From Planctomycetota bacterium (GTDB taxonomy: Bacteria > Planctomycetota > Phycisphaerae > Sedimentisphaerales > Anaerobacaceae), in the NCBI GenBank assembly GCA_013202635.1, contig JABMRO010000014.1, positions 1 through 7,567 on the forward strand: DNA of 7,567 nucleotides, in the 5' to 3' direction. The notes beneath the pieces were generated by a model. It saw only the letters and a list, made by a program, of their open reading frames with translations, was not told the origin of the DNA and did no database searches. Position numbers and translations under genes: made by a program. Every line of letters starts with the position of its first letter. Position 1 is the first letter of the stretch. Positions 6,002 through 7,567 of the stretch are shown piece by piece.

Positions 6002-7567
6002 GAAATTGATTTATTTATTCATTTTTTTGGTTCTGTGCATGGCCGGTAACAGCTCCGCCGACCTCATAGCTCACTGGCAGTTCGATGAAAGTTCCGGCAG
6101 CGTGGCACATGATGCATCCGGCAATGGCAACGATGGCACCTTAAAAGGCGACCCACAGTGGGTGGCCGGCAAGATTGGCGGTGCGATTCAGCTCGATGGT
6201 GACGGCGACTATGTGGACGTCGGCAGCGTAGGAATAAGCGGGACGGATCAGAGGACAATGGCCGGCTGGACAAAGGCAAGCACCACAGACATAGCACCCT
6301 GGACAAGCGTCTTCGGCTTCGTCCCGGATGGCGATACAGATGGTACTTATTACGATATTGAAGTGGACGATGCAGGCAATTATATTATCTTCGTGGGCGG
6401 CTGGGGGGCTATATTCATTCCCGTCGATACGCAATGGCACCATTTTGCTGTAACATATACTGGAGAAGGAGGAAGCTGGTATCTGGACGGCCAGTTTGTT
6501 GACAGCCTCGACGGAGAAGTAGGGACAATTGACCAGGTTAGAATAGGCGCCAGACTCAGTAACTCCAATTACTTCCCGGGCCTCATCGACGATGTACGAA
6601 TCTACAACACGGTTCTGACGTTAACCGAGATAAAAAAGCTGATGGCCGGTTCAAGAGCCTACGATCCCAGTCCGCCTGATGGTGTCCTGTATATGGATAC
6701 ATGGGTAAGCCTTGGCTGGTTTCCGGGAAATTCTGCCGTCTCACACGATGTCTATTTCGGTGAAAATTTCGCGGATGTAAACGACGGCACCCCCGATACA
6801 TTTCAGGGTAACCAGACCGAAGAGTATTTTGTCGCCGGGCTTCCCGATTCTTCATTTCCAAAGGCTCTTGTTCCGGGCACGACATACTACTGGCGGATTG
6901 ATCAGGTTGAGGCTGACGGTATAACTATACACAAAGGAGATATCTGGAGCCTTACAATCCCATCCAAAATCGCATACAACCCAGAACCTGCTGATGGCGC
7001 CGAGTTTGTAGATCCAGTTAGCCTCCTTACCTGGACGCCGGGTTTCGGTGCGAAACTGCACACGGTATATTTTGGAGAAAACTTTCACGATGTGAACAAC
7101 GCTGTTGGTGGACTCCTCGTTGGACCTACAATCTATACTACCGGCCTTCTTAAACCGGGCAAGACTTACTACTGGCGAGTTGACGAGTTTGATGTATCCA
7201 CCACTCATAAAGGCCGGGTCTGGAGCTTTACCACCGAAGGTGCCGTCGAAAGCCTGAATCCATCTAACGGCGCTGTGGATGTCACGCAAATGGTGGTTCT
7301 TAGCTGGTCACCGTCAGACCATGCCGCTTCGCATCAGGTCTATTTCGGCACGGATAAAGCTGCTCTGCGAGATGCCGATACTTCTTCCCCTGAGTATAAA
7401 GGTGACAGGGACATTGGTACCGAGAACTATGACCCCGGAAAGCTCCTGTGGGATACTACTTATTACTGGCGCATTGATGAGGTCAATAACGCCAACACCG
7501 ACAGCCCGTGGATAGGTCCCGTCTGGAGCTTTACAACGGCTAACTTCCTTATTGTAGATGATTTTGA
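5994..7567 (+). CDS. secreted LamG-domain protein with Fn3-like repeats (runs off right edge)
   Basis: The plus-strand frame is open to the last base, giving 524 residues. Residues 1-22 are a signal peptide with probable cleavage at SSA22/D23. Residues 23-218 form a LamG/concanavalin-like domain: LIAHWQFDESSG, DASGNGNDG, GGAIQLDGDGDYVDVG, then WHHFAVTY, WYLDGQ and GLIDDVRIYN. LamG domains bind carbohydrate or protein partners outside the cell and are usually non-catalytic. Three related repeats follow at about 222-322, 327-415 and 417-516, each with NP.PA.GA near the start, a VYFG motif, and (T)TYYWR.DE...WSFTT at the end. Residues 518-524, LIVDDF, match the 'FLVVDDFE' junction that in planctomycete relatives leads into a further extracellular domain, so more protein is expected beyond the edge. 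Three repeats argue for a stalk or spacer. The partner is unknown. Confidence 0.93.
   Translation, partial: MSKKLIYLFIFLVLCMAGNSSADLIAHWQFDESSGSVAHDASGNGNDGTLKGDPQWVAGKIGGAIQLDGDGDYVDVGSVGISGTDQRTMAGWTKASTTDIAPWTSVFGFVPDGDTDGTYYDIEVDDAGNYIIFVGGWGAIFIPVDTQWHHFAVTYTGEGGSWYLDGQFVDSLDGEVGTIDQVRIGARLSNSNYFPGLIDDVRIYNTVLTLTEIKKLMAGSRAYDPSPPDGVLYMDTWVSLGWFPGNSAVSHDVYFGENFADVNDGTPDTFQGNQTEEYFVAGLPDSSFPKALVPGTTYYWRIDQVEADGITIHKGDIWSLTIPSKIAYNPEPADGAEFVDPVSLLTWTPGFGAKLHTVYFGENFHDVNNAVGGLLVGPTIYTTGLLKPGKTYYWRVDEFDVSTTHKGRVWSFTTEGAVESLNPSNGAVDVTQMVVLSWSPSDHAASHQVYFGTDKAALRDADTSSPEYKGDRDIGTENYDPGKLLWDTTYYWRIDEVNNANTDSPWIGPVWSFTTANFLIVDDF
6657..7541 (+). repeat. three tandem Fn3-like protein repeats of about 90-100 residues
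   Basis: The units lie at about 6657-6959, 6972-7238 and 7242-7541. Each ends in a Y-Y-W-R motif followed by W-S-(L/F)-T: TYYWRIDQ..IWSLT, TYYWRVDE..VWSFT and TYYWRIDE..VWSFT. The DNA has diverged (TACTACTGGCG, TACTACTGGCG, TATTACTGGCG at the shared motif), so they are old repeats under protein-level selection and not recent duplications. Unit 1 is the most diverged. Confidence 0.85.

Noticed and set aside
1..7567. tRNA/rRNA genes, CRISPR arrays, insertion sequences, phage or defence genes
   Set aside because: No repeat-spacer pattern, transposase motif or RNA-gene signature was seen; all long coding stretches are explained by the four genes called.

Overview
The window (7,567 bp) looks like a piece of a planctomycete chromosome, most likely an anaerobic Phycisphaerae-type lineage. 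The main reason is the last gene: a signal peptide, a LamG domain opening with 'ADLIAHW' and 'DASGNGNDG', then about 100-residue repeats ending in 'TYYWR(I/V)DE...VWSFTT', then 'FLIVDDF'. From memory, that combination is typical of secreted proteins in this group. The Tat-exported type I sulfatase and the secreted CotH-kinase/lamin-tail protein fit the same picture. This assignment rests on family recognition, not on a search.

Layout. (1) 1-638, minus: N-terminal 212 residues of an APC-superfamily amino-acid permease with a GTG start; the rest lies left of the window. (2) 639-842: divergent intergenic region with one candidate promoter for each side. (3) 843-2381, plus: complete type I sulfatase with a twin-arginine signal. 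(4) 2382-2533: convergent spacer with no convincing terminator. (5) 2534-5524, minus: complete 996-residue secreted protein with an N-terminal lamin-tail domain, a jelly-roll-like region, a CotH kinase-like domain and a second lamin-tail domain. (6) 5525-5993: a 469-bp divergent control region with promoter candidates on both strands, a 14-bp perfect palindrome, several hairpins and a leader carrying two nearly identical ribosome-binding/start modules. (7) 5994-7567, plus: a large secreted LamG/repeat protein running off the right edge.

The orientations run -, +, -, +, so no two genes here form an operon and each probably has its own promoter. Three of the four products are exported, consistent with a surface-glycan lifestyle: the sulfatase removes sulfate from polysaccharide, and the LamG and lamin-tail proteins supply extracellular binding or adhesion modules. 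A shared pathway is inference from proximity only. No RNA gene, insertion sequence, CRISPR array or phage gene was recognised. The part least explained by known families is the 5525-5993 control region, where the palindrome, the alternative hairpins and the duplicated start module all sit ahead of the LamG gene.
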